Assembly (NCBI RefSeq): GCF_003855255.1
Contig: NZ_CP034072.1
Span: 1,116,001-1,180,000, forward strand
Source: Mycolicibacterium nivoides
GTDB lineage: Bacteria; Actinomycetota; Actinomycetes; Mycobacteriales; Mycobacteriaceae
Direction: 5' to 3'
Length of the DNA: 64,000 bases
Each line of letters opens with the position of its first letter. The first letter of the stretch is position 1. The notes beneath the pieces were generated by a model, which saw nothing but the letters and a program-made list of their open reading frames with translations, did no database searches and was not told where the DNA came from. The position numbers and the translations under genes were made by a program. Positions 26,788 to 39,206 of this stretch are shown here, piece by piece.

Positions 26788-29047
26788 CCGTGCGCTCCAG
26801 CAAGGCCACCGGCGAATCGGCGAGCAGGTCGGTCAGCGGCACCCGCCCGGCCCACTGCCGGCCACTGAGCCGATCCAGCCACCGGCCGGCGGGTAAGGGC
26901 AATACCGTGTCGGCCCAGCCGGTTTCGGCCAGTGCCACGGTCCACCGGCATGCCGCCACCACGACATCCTGACCGCGCAGAAACGACACCAGGTGTGCCG
27001 CGGCGGTACCGGTGGCGGGCAGCGGCGTGTAGCCGCCGGCCCGGAAGGTCGCCGGCCGCGCGCGGCGCAGTGTCAGCGCAGCCGTGGTCACCCGCAGCTT
27101 GTCATCGTCCCCGCGCTCCAACGCGTCACGCAGCGCCGCATAGTCGACGGGGCGACGGTTGTCCGGATCGACCAGACTGTCCTCGGTCGTTTCGGTGCCC
27201 TGGTAGACGTCGGGTATGCCGGGCGCGGTCAGCTGGATGAGTTTCTGGCCCAGGCTGTCGTTCCGGGCGTGCGCCTCGAGCCGACCCACCAGCGCCGTCA
27301 GTTCGGCTGCGACCGGACCGTCGAGGACCCGGTCCAGCCAACCGTGCACCTCGTTCTCGAAGTCCACGCACGGGTCATGCCAGGAGGTTCGGGTGGCGGC
27401 TTCCCGGATCGCCTTCTCGGCGTAGGCGTGCAACCGGGCACGAAGCTCGTCGGTGACGGCTCCGTCCACCGGCCAGACGCCGAAAATGTTCTGCCACAAG
27501 AACAGTGCGGTCTCCCGCTCCGGGGGAGTGGACGATGCCGACCACCGCTCGACCGAATCGGCCCACGTCTCGGGGACCTGGGACAGCAGCCCGATCCGGG
27601 CGCGGACGTCCTCTCCGCGCTTGGTGTCGTGGGTCGACAACGTGGTCATCGCCGTCGGCCGGGCGCGCATCCGCGTGGTCGTCCGCTGGTGGAACTCGGC
27701 TGCCGACACCCCGAACAACTCTGGTGCACCGCCGACCTCGTTGAGCGACACCAGGCGGGCGTCGCGGTAGAACAGGCAGTCCTCGACAGCCTTGGCCGTC
27801 GCCGCACCACACAGTTGGTTGAACCGGGACACCACCTCGTCGCTGGTGGAAAGGGCCGTCGCGACGGTGGACAGCGTGTCGGTCAGTTCCATTGCGGCCC
27901 AGGATGTCTCCTGCATGGCCACCGGAACGATCGCGCCGAGCGACGGATAGTCACTGCGGTAGACGCCGATCCTGCTGATGAGTGCTGCCACGGCCGCCGG
28001 CAGCTGCGGGTCCTGCCTCGCGGTCACCGTCGCGATGGCCCGGCACAGCCGGCTCAGTTCGCTGGACAGGGTGTCGGTGACCGCCGCGGTCTTGAGCGTG
28101 CGTTCGGCGTCAGGATCCGGGCGCCCACTCACCGCGGTGAGTGGGCTTTCCCCTGACGGGGCGATGAACAGTCCACCGACCTCGCGCAGCGCGTCGTAGC
28201 CGGTGGTGCCGTCGACGGGCAGTGACGCATCGAGGCTCTCGTCGGCCGCCAGGATCTTCTCGACCACGATCCAGGCTTCGGGACCGGTGAGTTCGCGCAA
28301 CCACCCCAGATAGCCCGCGGGGTCGGACAATCCGTCCGGATGGTCGATCCGCAGGCCGTCCACCAGGCCCTCCTCGAACCAGCGCTTGACCTCCACGTGG
28401 CTCGCGTCGAAGACGGTGCGGTCCTCCTGGCGCAGCGCCGCCAGGGACGTGATCGAGAAGAAGCGACGGTAGCCGCAGATCCCGGTGCGCCAACCCCTCA
28501 GCCGGTAGTGCTGGCGGTCATGGACCTCGCTGCCGGTGCCCGAGCCGGTTCCGGGCGCCACCGGGAACACCAGGTCGCCCAGTCTCAGCACGTCGCCGTC
28601 GAGCACCAGGTCGGCGACGTCGTCGTCGGAACCCAGGACCGGCAACACGATCCGCCCGCTGTCGAGATCCCAATCGATGTCGAAGTAGTCCGCGTAGGCC
28701 GAGGCGCGGCCATGCCGCAGCAGATCCCACCACCACGGGTTCTGCTCGGGGTGGGCGACGCCGACGTGGTTGGGCACGATGTCCACGATCAGGCCCATGC
28801 CGCGGGATCGGGCAGCCTCTGACAATCTGCGCAGTCCCTCCCTGCCGCCGAGGGAGGCCGATACCGTGGTGGGATCGGTCACGTCGTAGCCGTGTGTGGA
28901 TCCGTGCGCGGCGGTCAGGATCGGCGACAGGTAGAGATGTGAGACTCCCAGCCGGTCGAGATAGTCCAGGAGATTCACCGCGTCATCGAATGTGCAGCAG
29001 TCGCCGCGCATCTGGAGCCGATACGTGGACAGGATGGGGCTGGGCAT
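26780..29047 (-). CDS. treY: Maltooligosyl trehalose synthase
   Basis: 755 residues from ATG 29047, one base after the treX stop; longer starts run into treX. The N-terminus STYRLQMRGDCCTFDDA and PILTAAHGSTHGYDVTDPT are typical of TreY. GH13 catalytic residues lie in DGLRIDHPDGL (nucleophile Asp) and WIVVEKILAADE (acid/base Glu). It converts the reducing end of an alpha-1,4-glucan into an alpha,alpha-1,1-linked trehalose unit. With TreX and TreZ it forms the glycogen-to-trehalose route. Confidence 0.95.
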   Translation of the reverse strand: MPSPILSTYRLQMRGDCCTFDDAVNLLDYLDRLGVSHLYLSPILTAAHGSTHGYDVTDPTTVSASLGGREGLRRLSEAARSRGMGLIVDIVPNHVGVAHPEQNPWWWDLLRHGRASAYADYFDIDWDLDSGRIVLPVLGSDDDVADLVLDGDVLRLGDLVFPVAPGTGSGTGSEVHDRQHYRLRGWRTGICGYRRFFSITSLAALRQEDRTVFDASHVEVKRWFEEGLVDGLRIDHPDGLSDPAGYLGWLRELTGPEAWIVVEKILAADESLDASLPVDGTTGYDALREVGGLFIAPSGESPLTAVSGRPDPDAERTLKTAAVTDTLSSELSRLCRAIATVTARQDPQLPAAVAALISRIGVYRSDYPSLGAIVPVAMQETSWAAMELTDTLSTVATALSTSDEVVSRFNQLCGAATAKAVEDCLFYRDARLVSLNEVGGAPELFGVSAAEFHQRTTTRMRARPTAMTTLSTHDTKRGEDVRARIGLLSQVPETWADSVERWSASSTPPERETALFLWQNIFGVWPVDGAVTDELRARLHAYAEKAIREAATRTSWHDPCVDFENEVHGWLDRVLDGPVAAELTALVGRLEAHARNDSLGQKLIQLTAPGIPDVYQGTETTEDSLVDPDNRRPVDYAALRDALERGDDDKLRVTTAALTLRRARPATFRAGGYTPLPATGTAAAHLVSFLRGQDVVVAACRWTVALAETGWADTVLPLPAGRWLDRLSGRQWAGRVPLTDLLADSPVALLERTDD

Positions 29048-29048
29048 A

Positions 29049-31217
29049 TCAGGCCGTCTTGCGCAGCACGAGCAGCGAGCGGGCCTGTAGTGAGATCTTC
29101 TCACCCGCGGCCACCACGAGACCGGAATCGCCTGTCGGACTGGAGGTGTCGAGGTCGCCGGTCCATTCGGCGGCGTAATCGCCGTTCGGGGTGACGAAGT
29201 CCTGCTCGTGGTCGTTGGCGTTGAAGCACAACAGGAACGTGTCGTCGACGACGCGTTCACCTCGCGCGTTGGGGGCCGGGATGGAATCGCCGTTGAGGAA
29301 CACCGCGACACAGGTGCCCAACCCGGTGCCCCAGTCCTCGGGGGTCATCTCGGTTCCCGCCGGGGTGAGCCACGCGATGTCCCGAACCTGGTCACCGCTG
29401 CGGATGGGCTTGCCCTCGAAGAACCGGCGACGCCGAAACGCGGGATGGCGCTTGCGGAATGCCAGCACCTTGCGGGTGAACTCCAGGTGGTCGGCGTTGC
29501 TCTCGAGCCGTGACCAGTCCATCCAGGACAGCTCGGAGTCCTGGCAGTACACGTTGTTGTTGCCCGACTGGGTCCGACCGATCTCATCGCCGTGGGCGAT
29601 CATCGGGGTGCCCTGGGACAGCATCAGTGTCCCCATGATGTTGCGCATCTGCTTGGCGCGCAGGGCCAGGACCTCCGGGTCGTCGGTCGGGCCCTCGACG
29701 CCGCAGTTCCACGAGCGGTTGTGGCTCTCGCCGTCGCGGTTGTCCTCACCGTTGGCCTCGTTGTGCTTCTCGTTGTAGGACACCAGATCGTTGAGGGTGA
29801 ATCCGTCGTGGCAGGTGACGAAGTTGATGCTGGCGCCGGGCCGGCGGCCGGTGGCCTCGTAGAGGTCTGAGGAGCCGGTGAGCCGGGACGCGAACTCGCC
29901 GAGCGTCGAGGGTTCGCCGCGCCAGTAATCACGCACCGTGTCGCGGTACTTGCCGTTCCACTCGGTCCACAAGCCGGGGAAGTTGCCGACCTGGTAGCCG
30001 CCCTCGCCGACGTCCCACGGTTCGGCGATCAGTTTCACCTGGCTGACCACCGGGTCCTGCTGGACCAGGTCGAAGAACGCCGAAAGCCGGTCCACGTCAT
30101 AGAACTCGCGGGCCAGCGTTGATGCCAGGTCGAATCGGAAGCCGTCGACGTGCATCTCCAGTACCCAGTACCGCAGAGAGTCCATGATCAGTTGCAGCGT
30201 GTGCGGGTGCCGGGCATTGAGGCTGTTGCCGGTCCCGGTGAAATCCTTGTAGTACTCGAGCTGCCCGTCGAGGAGCCGGTAGTACGCGGCGTTGTCGATC
30301 CCGCGGAAGTTGATGGTGGGACCGAGGTGGTTTCCTTCGGCGGTGTGGTTGTAGACCACATCGAGGATGACCTCGATACCGGCATCGTGAAACGCCTTGA
30401 CCATGGTCTTGAACTCGGCCACGGCGCCGCCGGCGTGCCTGGTGGCCGCATATTGGAAGTGCGGGGCGAAGAAACCGACTGTGTTGTAGCCCCAGTAGTT
30501 CCGCAACCCGAGGTCCAGCAGCCGATGGTCGTGCATGAACTGGTGCACCGGCATCAGCTCGATCGCGGTGATGTTCAGCGACTGGAGGTACTCGATGACC
30601 ACCGGGTGGCTCAGCCCCGCATAGGTGCCCCGGAGTTCCTCCGGGATGCCCGGGTGAGTCTGGGTCATTCCCTTGACATGTGCCTCGTAGATGACCGTGT
30701 CGTGATACGGGGTCTTGGGTGAGCGGTCCGAGCCCCATTGGAAGAACGGGTTGATCACCACGCTGGTCATGGTGTGGCCCAGGGAGTCGACCTGCGGCGG
30801 GTTTCCGGTGCCGGGAGGTTCGGCCGTCAGGTCGTAGGAGAACAGGGCCTGGCTGAAATCGAAGTCGCCGTGGAACGACTTGCCGTACGGGTCCAGCAGC
30901 AGCTTGCTGGGGTCGCACCGATGTCCGGCGCCGGGATCCCACGGGCCGTACACCCGGTACCCGTACCGCTGCCCAGGCGTGACAGTCGGCAGGTAGGCGT
31001 GCCAGACGTAACCGTCGACCTCTTCGAGATTGATCCGGTGCTCGGTCCCGTCCTTGGCGATCAGACACAGCTCGACGCGTTCGGCGACTTCCGAGAACAG
31101 CGAGAAGTTGGTGCCCGCACCGTCGTAGGTCGCGCCGAGCGGGTAGGCCTCGCCGGGCCAGACGGTCGACATCGGCGTGGGTACTGGAGATGACGGCACT
31201 GGAGAAGACGGTGGCAT
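29049..31217 (-). CDS. treX: Glycogen debranching enzyme
   Basis: 722 residues from ATG 31217, 4 bases after the upstream acyltransferase stop; a start at 31265 would overlap that gene. An N-terminal CBM48 domain (YPLGATYDGAGTNFSLFSE) is followed by a GH13 domain with DGFRFDLAS (nucleophile) and LIAEPWDVGEGGYQVG (acid/base). It hydrolyses alpha-1,6 branches to supply linear glucans to TreY. The first 20 residues are a Pro/Ser-rich segment made by a 15-base duplication. It is the first tre gene after the acyltransferase in the same operon. Confidence 0.94.
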   Translation of the reverse strand: MPPSSPVPSSPVPTPMSTVWPGEAYPLGATYDGAGTNFSLFSEVAERVELCLIAKDGTEHRINLEEVDGYVWHAYLPTVTPGQRYGYRVYGPWDPGAGHRCDPSKLLLDPYGKSFHGDFDFSQALFSYDLTAEPPGTGNPPQVDSLGHTMTSVVINPFFQWGSDRSPKTPYHDTVIYEAHVKGMTQTHPGIPEELRGTYAGLSHPVVIEYLQSLNITAIELMPVHQFMHDHRLLDLGLRNYWGYNTVGFFAPHFQYAATRHAGGAVAEFKTMVKAFHDAGIEVILDVVYNHTAEGNHLGPTINFRGIDNAAYYRLLDGQLEYYKDFTGTGNSLNARHPHTLQLIMDSLRYWVLEMHVDGFRFDLASTLAREFYDVDRLSAFFDLVQQDPVVSQVKLIAEPWDVGEGGYQVGNFPGLWTEWNGKYRDTVRDYWRGEPSTLGEFASRLTGSSDLYEATGRRPGASINFVTCHDGFTLNDLVSYNEKHNEANGEDNRDGESHNRSWNCGVEGPTDDPEVLALRAKQMRNIMGTLMLSQGTPMIAHGDEIGRTQSGNNNVYCQDSELSWMDWSRLESNADHLEFTRKVLAFRKRHPAFRRRRFFEGKPIRSGDQVRDIAWLTPAGTEMTPEDWGTGLGTCVAVFLNGDSIPAPNARGERVVDDTFLLCFNANDHEQDFVTPNGDYAAEWTGDLDTSSPTGDSGLVVAAGEKISLQARSLLVLRKTA
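31183..31212 (-). repeat. 15-bp tandem duplication at the treX start
   Basis: Two 15-base units differing at two positions (31183-31197 and 31198-31212) encode the SSPVP repeat in the treX N-terminus. The unit length preserves the frame. This lies before the conserved CBM48 domain. Confidence 0.7.
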
Positions 31218-31221
31218 GGGT

Positions 31222-33390
31222 TCACCACCAACCGGTGGCCGCCGCCATCTGGCGGCCCAGTTCACCCGTCATCGTGCGCATGTACGTCGTGGAGATGTGG
31301 TGGGAATCGTGGTACATCAACACATTTCCCTCCACCACGCGGCAATAGTCCTTACGGCACACCGCATCGCTCATGTCGAGTGGCTTGAGCAGAGGAAACC
31401 TTCCGACGAAATCCAGCGTGGGGTTGTGGTCGGAGAGTACCTTGGACCGCTCTATGCCGCAGGAGATGGAGTCGCCGCCGTTGGCCAGGCAGTCGTAGGG
31501 GAAGTACGGCTGGCCGTTTCGGGTCAGCCACGGGGTATCGCGCATCGCCAAAACCGGAATGTTGTTCTGCGAGAGAGTTTCCCAGATTCCGATATAGGTG
31601 CCCGGCATCACGTCACCTGGCTTGATGTTCCACGGCCGGGTGGACGTGGTGAACACATAGTCGGGCCGATCGGCGATGAGCCGGGCCATCACCTTTTCGT
31701 TCCACTCATGGCATTTCGGATACGGGCGGTTATCGCCCATCACCAGCGGCGTTTCCTCCGTGGTGAGAGGACAACCCATCTTGAGGTAGGTGACGACCTT
31801 GAAGTTGTGCAGGCGGCCCAGCAGGTCCAGGGCGGTGATCCAGTGCTCGGCATGCGACCCGCCTGCCACCGCGACGGTGCGCGGGGAGTCTTTGTCGCCG
31901 TAGGTGCAGTTGATGATGTCGGTGTTGCCGAAATCGCTGATACAGCCGTCCGTCGTGGACGCCGGCAGATCGTCCTTCGCCTCGAGCACCGTGGGGCGCA
32001 TGGGCAGTTTGGGTACCCGCGCGTGGTCGATCAGGGCGCGTGCTCCGGGATAGTCGCGGGCCGACAGCCCCGACAGTTCCTTGCCGTTGGCGCGCTGCAC
32101 GGTGACATGCTCACGCCAGGTGAAGGAAGTGGCGGTCAAGGCGACACCGAGAAGGCCGACGATCGAGCCGACAACGATGGTGGGCCGGCGCAGACGGACC
32201 CGTAGCGGAAGGGCAGGTGCCGCGGTGGCGGCCTTGGCCTTCTGCGAGCGCAGTGGCTCCTCGATATAGCGCGTGGTGAGCCAGGCCAGAACGCCCGACA
32301 CGAGCAGCACGATCGTGCCCTCGAGGAAGTTGGCGTGGGCATGGCCCGAGTAGGACAGCCAGAAGATCAGCAACGGCCAGTGCCAGAGGTAGAGCGAGTA
32401 GGCCATCGAGCCCAGCGACACGAACGGCTTTGTCGCCAGCATCCGGTTGGGTGCGGGCAACCGCTGGCCCGCTCTCGGATCGTCGGTCCGGTTGGCAGCG
32501 GTCAGGATGAAGATGACGGTGGCGCCGACCGGAACCAGGGTCCACGGCCCGGGAAACTCCTTGACGCCGTCGATCCACCAGCCACACGTCAGGATCGCGG
32601 CCAGCGAGACGGTCGCCAGGACGGTGCGCAACCACATCGGCCACCGCACCGCCGGCACCAACGCCCCGGCGAGCGCGCCGACGAGCAGCTCCCAGCCGCG
32701 GGCAAAGCTGTTGTAGTAGGCGGTGGCCTGATCGTTGTTGTGGGCGATGATCGCGTACACGAAAGACGCGATGGTCAGCGCGCTCAGTAAAACGATGAAC
32801 GCGGTGCGCAGATGGCGGCCGAACAGCCGGCGGCCCATGAAAGCGAACCCGAAGACCAGTAACAGGAAGGCCAGGTAGAACTGCCCCTGGACGGACATCG
32901 ACCAGATGTGTTGGAGCGGGCTGACCGCCTCACCGGCGCGAAGGTAGTCCGCGGCAGTGTTGGCCAACTCCCAGTTCTGGTAGTAGCCCAGGCTTGCCAG
33001 GCTTTGGTCAGCAAACGTTTCCCAGCGGGTCTCGGGCTGCACCAGGATCGTCAGCACGGCGGCTGCGGCAAGCACCACCACCAGCGCGGGAAGCAGGCGC
33101 CGAATCAACCGGACCACTTCGGGAAGCGGCCACAGCGGCGCATCCGGATTGAGTGCGATCCGCAGGATCTTGCCGCCGAAGAAGAATCCGGACAGCGCCA
33201 GGAAAACGTCGACACCACCGGAAACCCGGCCGAACCAAATGTGGAACATCGCCACGAGGGCGATGGCGATGCCGCGCAGTCCGTCCAGATCGTGGCGGTA
33301 GAAACCCGATGCACGGGTACCCATGACTGCGCGTGGAACGGAACCGGATTCGGTGCCGGGCTCCGTCCGGGGGGCGTCAAGGGTTTTCAT
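31222..33390 (-). CDS. Acyltransferase-3/SGNH fusion (OafA-like)
   Basis: 722 residues from ATG 33390. A short cytoplasmic N-terminus leads into the acyltransferase-3 membrane domain ([18 protein letters not shown] near residue 33; ten or so helices to about residue 400). The C-terminal SGNH domain shows [12 protein letters not shown] (a GDSHA variant with Gly in place of Asp) and a catalytic DSHH near residue 704. Such proteins O-acylate cell-envelope carbohydrates across the membrane. It precedes treX by 4 bases, as Rv1565c does in M. tuberculosis, so a link to envelope glycan or trehalose chemistry is possible. Confidence 0.9.
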   Translation of the reverse strand: MKTLDAPRTEPGTESGSVPRAVMGTRASGFYRHDLDGLRGIAIALVAMFHIWFGRVSGGVDVFLALSGFFFGGKILRIALNPDAPLWPLPEVVRLIRRLLPALVVVLAAAAVLTILVQPETRWETFADQSLASLGYYQNWELANTAADYLRAGEAVSPLQHIWSMSVQGQFYLAFLLLVFGFAFMGRRLFGRHLRTAFIVLLSALTIASFVYAIIAHNNDQATAYYNSFARGWELLVGALAGALVPAVRWPMWLRTVLATVSLAAILTCGWWIDGVKEFPGPWTLVPVGATVIFILTAANRTDDPRAGQRLPAPNRMLATKPFVSLGSMAYSLYLWHWPLLIFWLSYSGHAHANFLEGTIVLLVSGVLAWLTTRYIEEPLRSQKAKAATAAPALPLRVRLRRPTIVVGSIVGLLGVALTATSFTWREHVTVQRANGKELSGLSARDYPGARALIDHARVPKLPMRPTVLEAKDDLPASTTDGCISDFGNTDIINCTYGDKDSPRTVAVAGGSHAEHWITALDLLGRLHNFKVVTYLKMGCPLTTEETPLVMGDNRPYPKCHEWNEKVMARLIADRPDYVFTTSTRPWNIKPGDVMPGTYIGIWETLSQNNIPVLAMRDTPWLTRNGQPYFPYDCLANGGDSISCGIERSKVLSDHNPTLDFVGRFPLLKPLDMSDAVCRKDYCRVVEGNVLMYHDSHHISTTYMRTMTGELGRQMAAATGWW

Positions 33391-33445
33391 GGTCGAGGCC
33401 AATTTACCTAACATCGGCCTGCCGCTCACATTTCGGATGGGTGCG

Positions 33446-33473
33446 TCACAGTCTGTGAGCAAAGGGCTAGGCT
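33446..33473 (+). promoter_or_regulatory. bioA promoter region with TCACA-GTC-TGTGA palindrome
   Basis: TCACA-GTC-TGTGA (33446-33458) is a perfect 13-base palindrome. TAGGCT (33468-33473) follows as a -10 and ends 8 bases before the bioA GTG at 33482, so the transcript is probably leaderless. A wider CTCACA...TGTGAG pair (33425-33459) overlaps it. This is not the TGAAC-N3-GTTCA type seen at the other bio promoters here. Confidence 0.45.
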
Positions 33474-33481
33474 GCCCGACT

Positions 33482-34789
33482 GTGGCTGAGCTGACACCAG
33501 CGCAGATCAATGCCATCGACGCCGCCCACATCTGGCATCCCTACAGTGCCATGGGCTCGGCGGCGCTTCCGCCGGTGGTGGCGGTCGGTGCCAAAGGCGC
33601 GTGGCTGACTGTGATTGACCCTACTGACGGCGCACCGATCGAGGTGATCGATGCGATGGCGTCCTGGTGGACCGCCGTGCACGGACACGGGCACCCGGTA
33701 CTGGACCGTGCGATCAGTGACCAGCTCGCCACCATGAACCACGTCATGTTCGGCGGCCTGACCCACGAACCGGCCGCACGGCTGGCGCAGCTGCTGGTCG
33801 AGCTCACCCCCGAGGGCCTGGAGACCGTGTTCTTCAGCGATTCCGGGTCGGTGTCCGTCGAGGTGGCCGTCAAAATGGCGCTGCAGTACTGGCGCAGCCT
33901 GGGCAGAGGGTCCAAACACCGCCTGATGACCTGGCGCGGCGGCTACCACGGCGACACGTTCACCCCGATGAGCGTGTGTGATCCGGACGGCGGCATGCAC
34001 GAGCTGTGGTCCGGGGAAAACTCAGTCCTGGTGCCCCAGATTTTCGCCCCGCCCGTGCCCGCCGACTATCAACCGGCCTACAGCGAGGCATTCGAGCGGC
34101 AGCTGGCCGAACACGCCCACGAGCTCGCCGCGGTGATCGTCGAACCCGTCGTGCAGGGCGCCGGGGGTATGCGTTTTCACGATCCCCGGTACTTGGCCGA
34201 CCTGCGCGTGATCTGCGATCGCCACGATGTACTGCTGATCTTCGACGAGATCGCCACGGGATTCGGCCGCACCGGAAAGCTGTTCGCCGCCGAACATGCC
34301 GGGGTCAGCCCGGACATCATGTGCGTGGGCAAGGCGCTGACCGGCGGCTACATCACCCTGGCCGCCACGCTGTGCACCGGGGAGATCGCACGGACGATCA
34401 GCGCGGGGGCACCGGGCGCCCTCATGCACGGACCGACGTTCATGGCCAACGCGCTGGCCTGCGCCGTCGGCGTCGCTGCGGTGGAACTGCTGATCGGCGG
34501 TGACTGGCGGGCGCAGGTGACCGAGATCGAGGCCGGGCTGCGGGAAGGACTCGAGCCGGCCCGCACGTTGCCGGGCGTCGCCGATGTCCGCGTGCTCGGC
34601 GCCATCGGTGTAATCGAGATGCGCGAGCCGGTGGACATGCGGGTGGCCACGTTGGCGGCCCTGCGCCACGGGCTCTGGCTGCGCCCGTTCGGCAAATTGA
34701 TCTATGCCATGCCGCCCTTCATCTGCACGTGTGCGGAGGTGGAACAGATCACCGCAGGCATGGTCGGCGTGGCTCGTGCACTAACCTGA
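33482..34789 (+). CDS. bioA: Adenosylmethionine-8-amino-7-oxononanoate aminotransferase
   Basis: 435 residues from GTG 33482 ([13 protein letters not shown]), chosen because it aligns with the known BioA start and follows a leaderless -10. Fold type I PLP aminotransferase: WHPYSAM and [12 protein letters not shown] near the N-terminus, [14 protein letters not shown] before the lysine, and the PLP lysine in VGKALTGGY. It transfers an amino group from SAM to KAPA to give DAPA in biotin synthesis. bioF follows 39 bases downstream with its own operator between. Confidence 0.95.
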   Translation: MAELTPAQINAIDAAHIWHPYSAMGSAALPPVVAVGAKGAWLTVIDPTDGAPIEVIDAMASWWTAVHGHGHPVLDRAISDQLATMNHVMFGGLTHEPAARLAQLLVELTPEGLETVFFSDSGSVSVEVAVKMALQYWRSLGRGSKHRLMTWRGGYHGDTFTPMSVCDPDGGMHELWSGENSVLVPQIFAPPVPADYQPAYSEAFERQLAEHAHELAAVIVEPVVQGAGGMRFHDPRYLADLRVICDRHDVLLIFDEIATGFGRTGKLFAAEHAGVSPDIMCVGKALTGGYITLAATLCTGEIARTISAGAPGALMHGPTFMANALACAVGVAAVELLIGGDWRAQVTEIEAGLREGLEPARTLPGVADVRVLGAIGVIEMREPVDMRVATLAALRHGLWLRPFGKLIYAMPPFICTCAEVEQITAGMVGVARALT

Positions 34790-34799
34790 ACGGTGTTCA
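34787..34799 (+). promoter_or_regulatory. BioQ operator upstream of bioF
   Basis: TGAACGGTGTTCA is a palindrome (TGAAC-N3-GTTCA) 30 bases before the bioF start. The same 13 bases occur between bioQ and bioB. TAACCT (34782-34787) touching its left edge may be the -10, which would put the transcription start inside the operator. It matches the palindrome type known for mycobacterial BioQ, the TetR repressor of biotin genes. Confidence 0.8.
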
Positions 34800-34828
34800 A
34801 TGCTCGGTCGGCACAAAGGAGCACCCAC

Positions 34829-35977
34829 GTGACCCGCACGGATCTTTCACCGCTGGCCTGGCTCGCAGACGTCGAGCAGCAGCGCAGGCAGGCCGGACTG
34901 CGCCGTGAACTGCGCACTCGCCCTGCTGTGGCCACCGAGCTGGACCTGGCCTCCAACGACTACCTGGGGCTGTCGCAGCACCCGGAGGTGCTCGACGGTG
35001 GCGTCGAGGCGCTGCGGACCTGGGGCGCGGGTGCCGGTGGATCACGCTTGGTCACGGGCAACACCGAGTTGCACGAAGGGTTCGAGACCGCCCTGGCGAC
35101 GTTCGTCGGCGCCGAGTCGGCGCTGGTCTTCTCCTCGGGTTACACCGCCAACCTTGGTGCCGTCGTCGCATTGTCCGGTCCCGGCTCGCTGCTGGTCTCC
35201 GACGCTCTCACGCACGCGTCGCTCGTCGACGCCTGCCGGTTGTCGCGCGCCCGGGTGAGCGTCACCCCACATCGCGACGTCGACGCGGTCGATGCGGCGC
35301 TGTCGGCGCGCACCGAGGAACGCGCGGTGGTCCTGACCGAGTCCGTGTTCAGCACCGACGGAGCGCTGGCGCCGTTGCGTGAGCTGCATGCGGTCTGTCG
35401 CCGCCACGGCGCGCTCCTGCTCGTCGACGAGGCGCATGGGCTGGGTGTGCGTGGCCCGGGTGGACAGGGTCTGCTGTACGAGACCGGCCTGGCCGGGGCG
35501 CCGGACGTGGTCATGACGACGACCCTGTCGAAGGCGCTGGGCAGCCAGGGCGGCGTGGTGCTCGGCCCGGAGGCGATCCGTGCCCATCTCATCGACGCGG
35601 CCCGTCCGTTCATCTTCGACACCGGCCTGGCGCCGGCGGCCGTCGGCGCCGCGTGGGCCGCACTGCGGGTGCTGACCGCCGAACCTCAGCGAGCTCAAGC
35701 CGTGTTGGACCATGCCGCCGCACTCGCCCGGATTTCCGGGGACACCGCGGTGCCGGACTCCGCGGTCGTCTCGGTGATCCTCGGTGAGCCCGAGGTGGCC
35801 GTGGCCGCGGCCGCCGCGTGCCTGGACCGTGGGGTGCGGGTGGGGTGCTTCCGTCCTCCGACGGTGCCCGAGGGCACCTCGCGGCTGCGCTTGACCGCAC
35901 GGGCCTCGCTGACCGCCGACGAGATGGACCTGGCCCGCCAGGTGTTGACCGAGGTGCTGTCGAAGGCCCGGTTGTGA
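34829..35977 (+). CDS. bioF: 8-amino-7-oxononanoate synthase
   Basis: 382 residues from GTG 34829, with AAAGGAG about 8 bases upstream; an in-frame GTG at 34793 lies inside the BioQ operator and is unlikely. Alpha-oxoamine synthase family: [42 protein letters not shown] and the PLP lysine in [13 protein letters not shown] near residue 233. It condenses pimeloyl thioester with alanine. The stop overlaps the bioD start (GTGA). Confidence 0.95.
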   Translation: MTRTDLSPLAWLADVEQQRRQAGLRRELRTRPAVATELDLASNDYLGLSQHPEVLDGGVEALRTWGAGAGGSRLVTGNTELHEGFETALATFVGAESALVFSSGYTANLGAVVALSGPGSLLVSDALTHASLVDACRLSRARVSVTPHRDVDAVDAALSARTEERAVVLTESVFSTDGALAPLRELHAVCRRHGALLLVDEAHGLGVRGPGGQGLLYETGLAGAPDVVMTTTLSKALGSQGGVVLGPEAIRAHLIDAARPFIFDTGLAPAAVGAAWAALRVLTAEPQRAQAVLDHAAALARISGDTAVPDSAVVSVILGEPEVAVAAAAACLDRGVRVGCFRPPTVPEGTSRLRLTARASLTADEMDLARQVLTEVLSKARL

Positions 35978-36651
35978 GCACGCTGGTCGTCACGGGTACC
36001 GACACCGGCGTCGGGAAGACAGTGACGACCGCCGCGCTGGCGTGTGCGGCCCGCATGGCCGGCCTCGATGTCGCGGTGTGCAAGCCGGTGCAGACCGGAA
36101 CCGTCGACGGCGACAACGACCTCGCTGAGGTGAACCGGTTGTCCGGGGTGGGCAACCTGCATGGGGGATGGCGTTATCCGGAGCCGCTGGCCCCGGTCGC
36201 GGCCGCGCACCGGGCCGGGTGTGGGCTGCCGACCCGCGCGGAGTTGGTGGACGCGGTGCGAGGCGCCGAGATTCCCGGCGGGCTGACCCTGGTCGAGGGT
36301 GCCGGTGGACTCCTCGTCGAATTGGGCGACGACGGTGTCACGGTGCGTGATCTGGCAGCTGATCTGGCCGCCGCTGTCCTGGTGGTGGTGGCTCCGGGGC
36401 TGGGGACTCTGAATCACACCGCGTTGACTTTGGAATCTCTTGCCGGGCAGGGGATTCCATGTGCCGGTCTGGTGATCGGTGCATGGCCGGAGAACCCCGG
36501 TGTCACGGAGTCGGGCAACCGGGAGGCGCTGGCGCAACTGGCGCCGCTTCGGGCCGTGCTGCCCGCGGGGGCGGGCGGTGCGAGTGCCACGGAGTTCGAG
36601 AAGATCTGCGCCGATGCCTTCGACCGGGACTGGCTGATCGGCCTGATCTGA
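35974..36651 (+). CDS. bioD: Dethiobiotin synthetase
   Basis: 225 residues from GTG 35974, overlapping the bioF stop by 4 bases. The P-loop [12 protein letters not shown] (residues 6-17), [13 protein letters not shown] and the glutamate-glycine loop [11 protein letters not shown] are the BioD signatures. It closes the ureido ring of DAPA using CO2 and ATP. It is translationally coupled with bioF, so both share the BioQ-controlled promoter. Confidence 0.95.
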   Translation: MSTLVVTGTDTGVGKTVTTAALACAARMAGLDVAVCKPVQTGTVDGDNDLAEVNRLSGVGNLHGGWRYPEPLAPVAAAHRAGCGLPTRAELVDAVRGAEIPGGLTLVEGAGGLLVELGDDGVTVRDLAADLAAAVLVVVAPGLGTLNHTALTLESLAGQGIPCAGLVIGAWPENPGVTESGNREALAQLAPLRAVLPAGAGGASATEFEKICADAFDRDWLIGLI

Positions 36652-36652
36652 G

Positions 36653-37162
36653 ATGGTGCACTCCGTCGAGCTGGTCTTCGACCCGGACACCGAGGTCGCG
36701 ATCCGTGGCATATGGGACGCGCTGCGTGACAAAGACATTCCCAGCCAGGCCCCTGCCAGCCGGCCGCACGCGACGCTGACTGTCGCCCAGCGCATCGACC
36801 CCGAGGCCGACGCCGTGCTGACCGAGCTCGTGGACCGATTCCCGCTGCCGTGCCGGCTCGGTGCGACCCTGATCTTCGGGCGTTCGGCCGGAGTGCTGGC
36901 GCGGCTGCTGGTGCCGACCGACGAGCTGCTGGCCGTCCAGGCCGATACGTACCGACTGTGCCTGCCGTTCACGGACCCGGCCCCGATGCCGCACGCGGAA
37001 CCGGCGAACTGGACCCCGCACGTGACGCTGGCCCGACGGGTGGCTCCGGCCAGGTTGGCCACTGCCGTGCGGATCGCCGGACGCCCCTCAGAGATCGTCG
37101 GCCAGGTGACGGGGCTACGGCATTGGGACGGCGACAAGCGCCTCGAACACCCGATCGGCTGA
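36653..37162 (+). CDS. 2H phosphoesterase / 2'-5' RNA ligase-like protein
   Basis: 169 residues. Two HxTx motifs, HATLTV near residue 39 and HVTLAR near residue 121, define the 2H phosphoesterase fold, which acts on 2'-5' linkages or cyclic phosphates. It starts one base after the bioD stop, so it is the last gene of the bioFD transcript; a similarly sized gene (Rv1571) follows bioD in M. tuberculosis. A biotin role is not evident. It is convergent with bioQ. Confidence 0.82.
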   Translation: MVHSVELVFDPDTEVAIRGIWDALRDKDIPSQAPASRPHATLTVAQRIDPEADAVLTELVDRFPLPCRLGATLIFGRSAGVLARLLVPTDELLAVQADTYRLCLPFTDPAPMPHAEPANWTPHVTLARRVAPARLATAVRIAGRPSEIVGQVTGLRHWDGDKRLEHPIG

Positions 37163-37173
37163 TCGGCCGGCGA

Positions 37174-38945
<1,772 letters not shown>

Positions 38946-38951
38946 AACAGG

Positions 38952-39206
38952 GTGGTGATGATCGAGGAAACGCCGGCTCTGCCCGCGCCCGTCGGCGCCG
39001 GCCTCTACAACGTCTACACCGGGGTCCAGGCTGACGCGGCGAACGGAGCTGCGCTTCCCACCGCGGCTCAGCTCGGCCTAGAACCGCCGCGGTTCTGTGC
39101 CGAGTGCGGCCGCCGGATGATCGTCCAGGTGCGGCCGACCGGGTGGTGGGCCAAGTGCTCGCGGCATGGGCAGGTGGATTCGACGGACCTGGATACGCGG
39201 CGATGA
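38952..39206 (+). CDS. bsaP: Biotin synthase auxiliary protein
   Basis: 84 residues; GTG 38952, GTG 38955 and ATG 38958 are all possible starts. The C-terminal half holds [15 protein letters not shown] and [10 protein letters not shown], giving a CxxC...CxxH set that can bind a cluster or metal. Position and sequence match the Rv1590/BsaP family, described as an Fe-S-binding partner that mycobacterial BioB requires. Its stop overlaps the next gene's ATG (ATGA), so the three genes are probably one transcript. Confidence 0.85.
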   Translation: MVMIEETPALPAPVGAGLYNVYTGVQADAANGAALPTAAQLGLEPPRFCAECGRRMIVQVRPTGWWAKCSRHGQVDSTDLDTRR

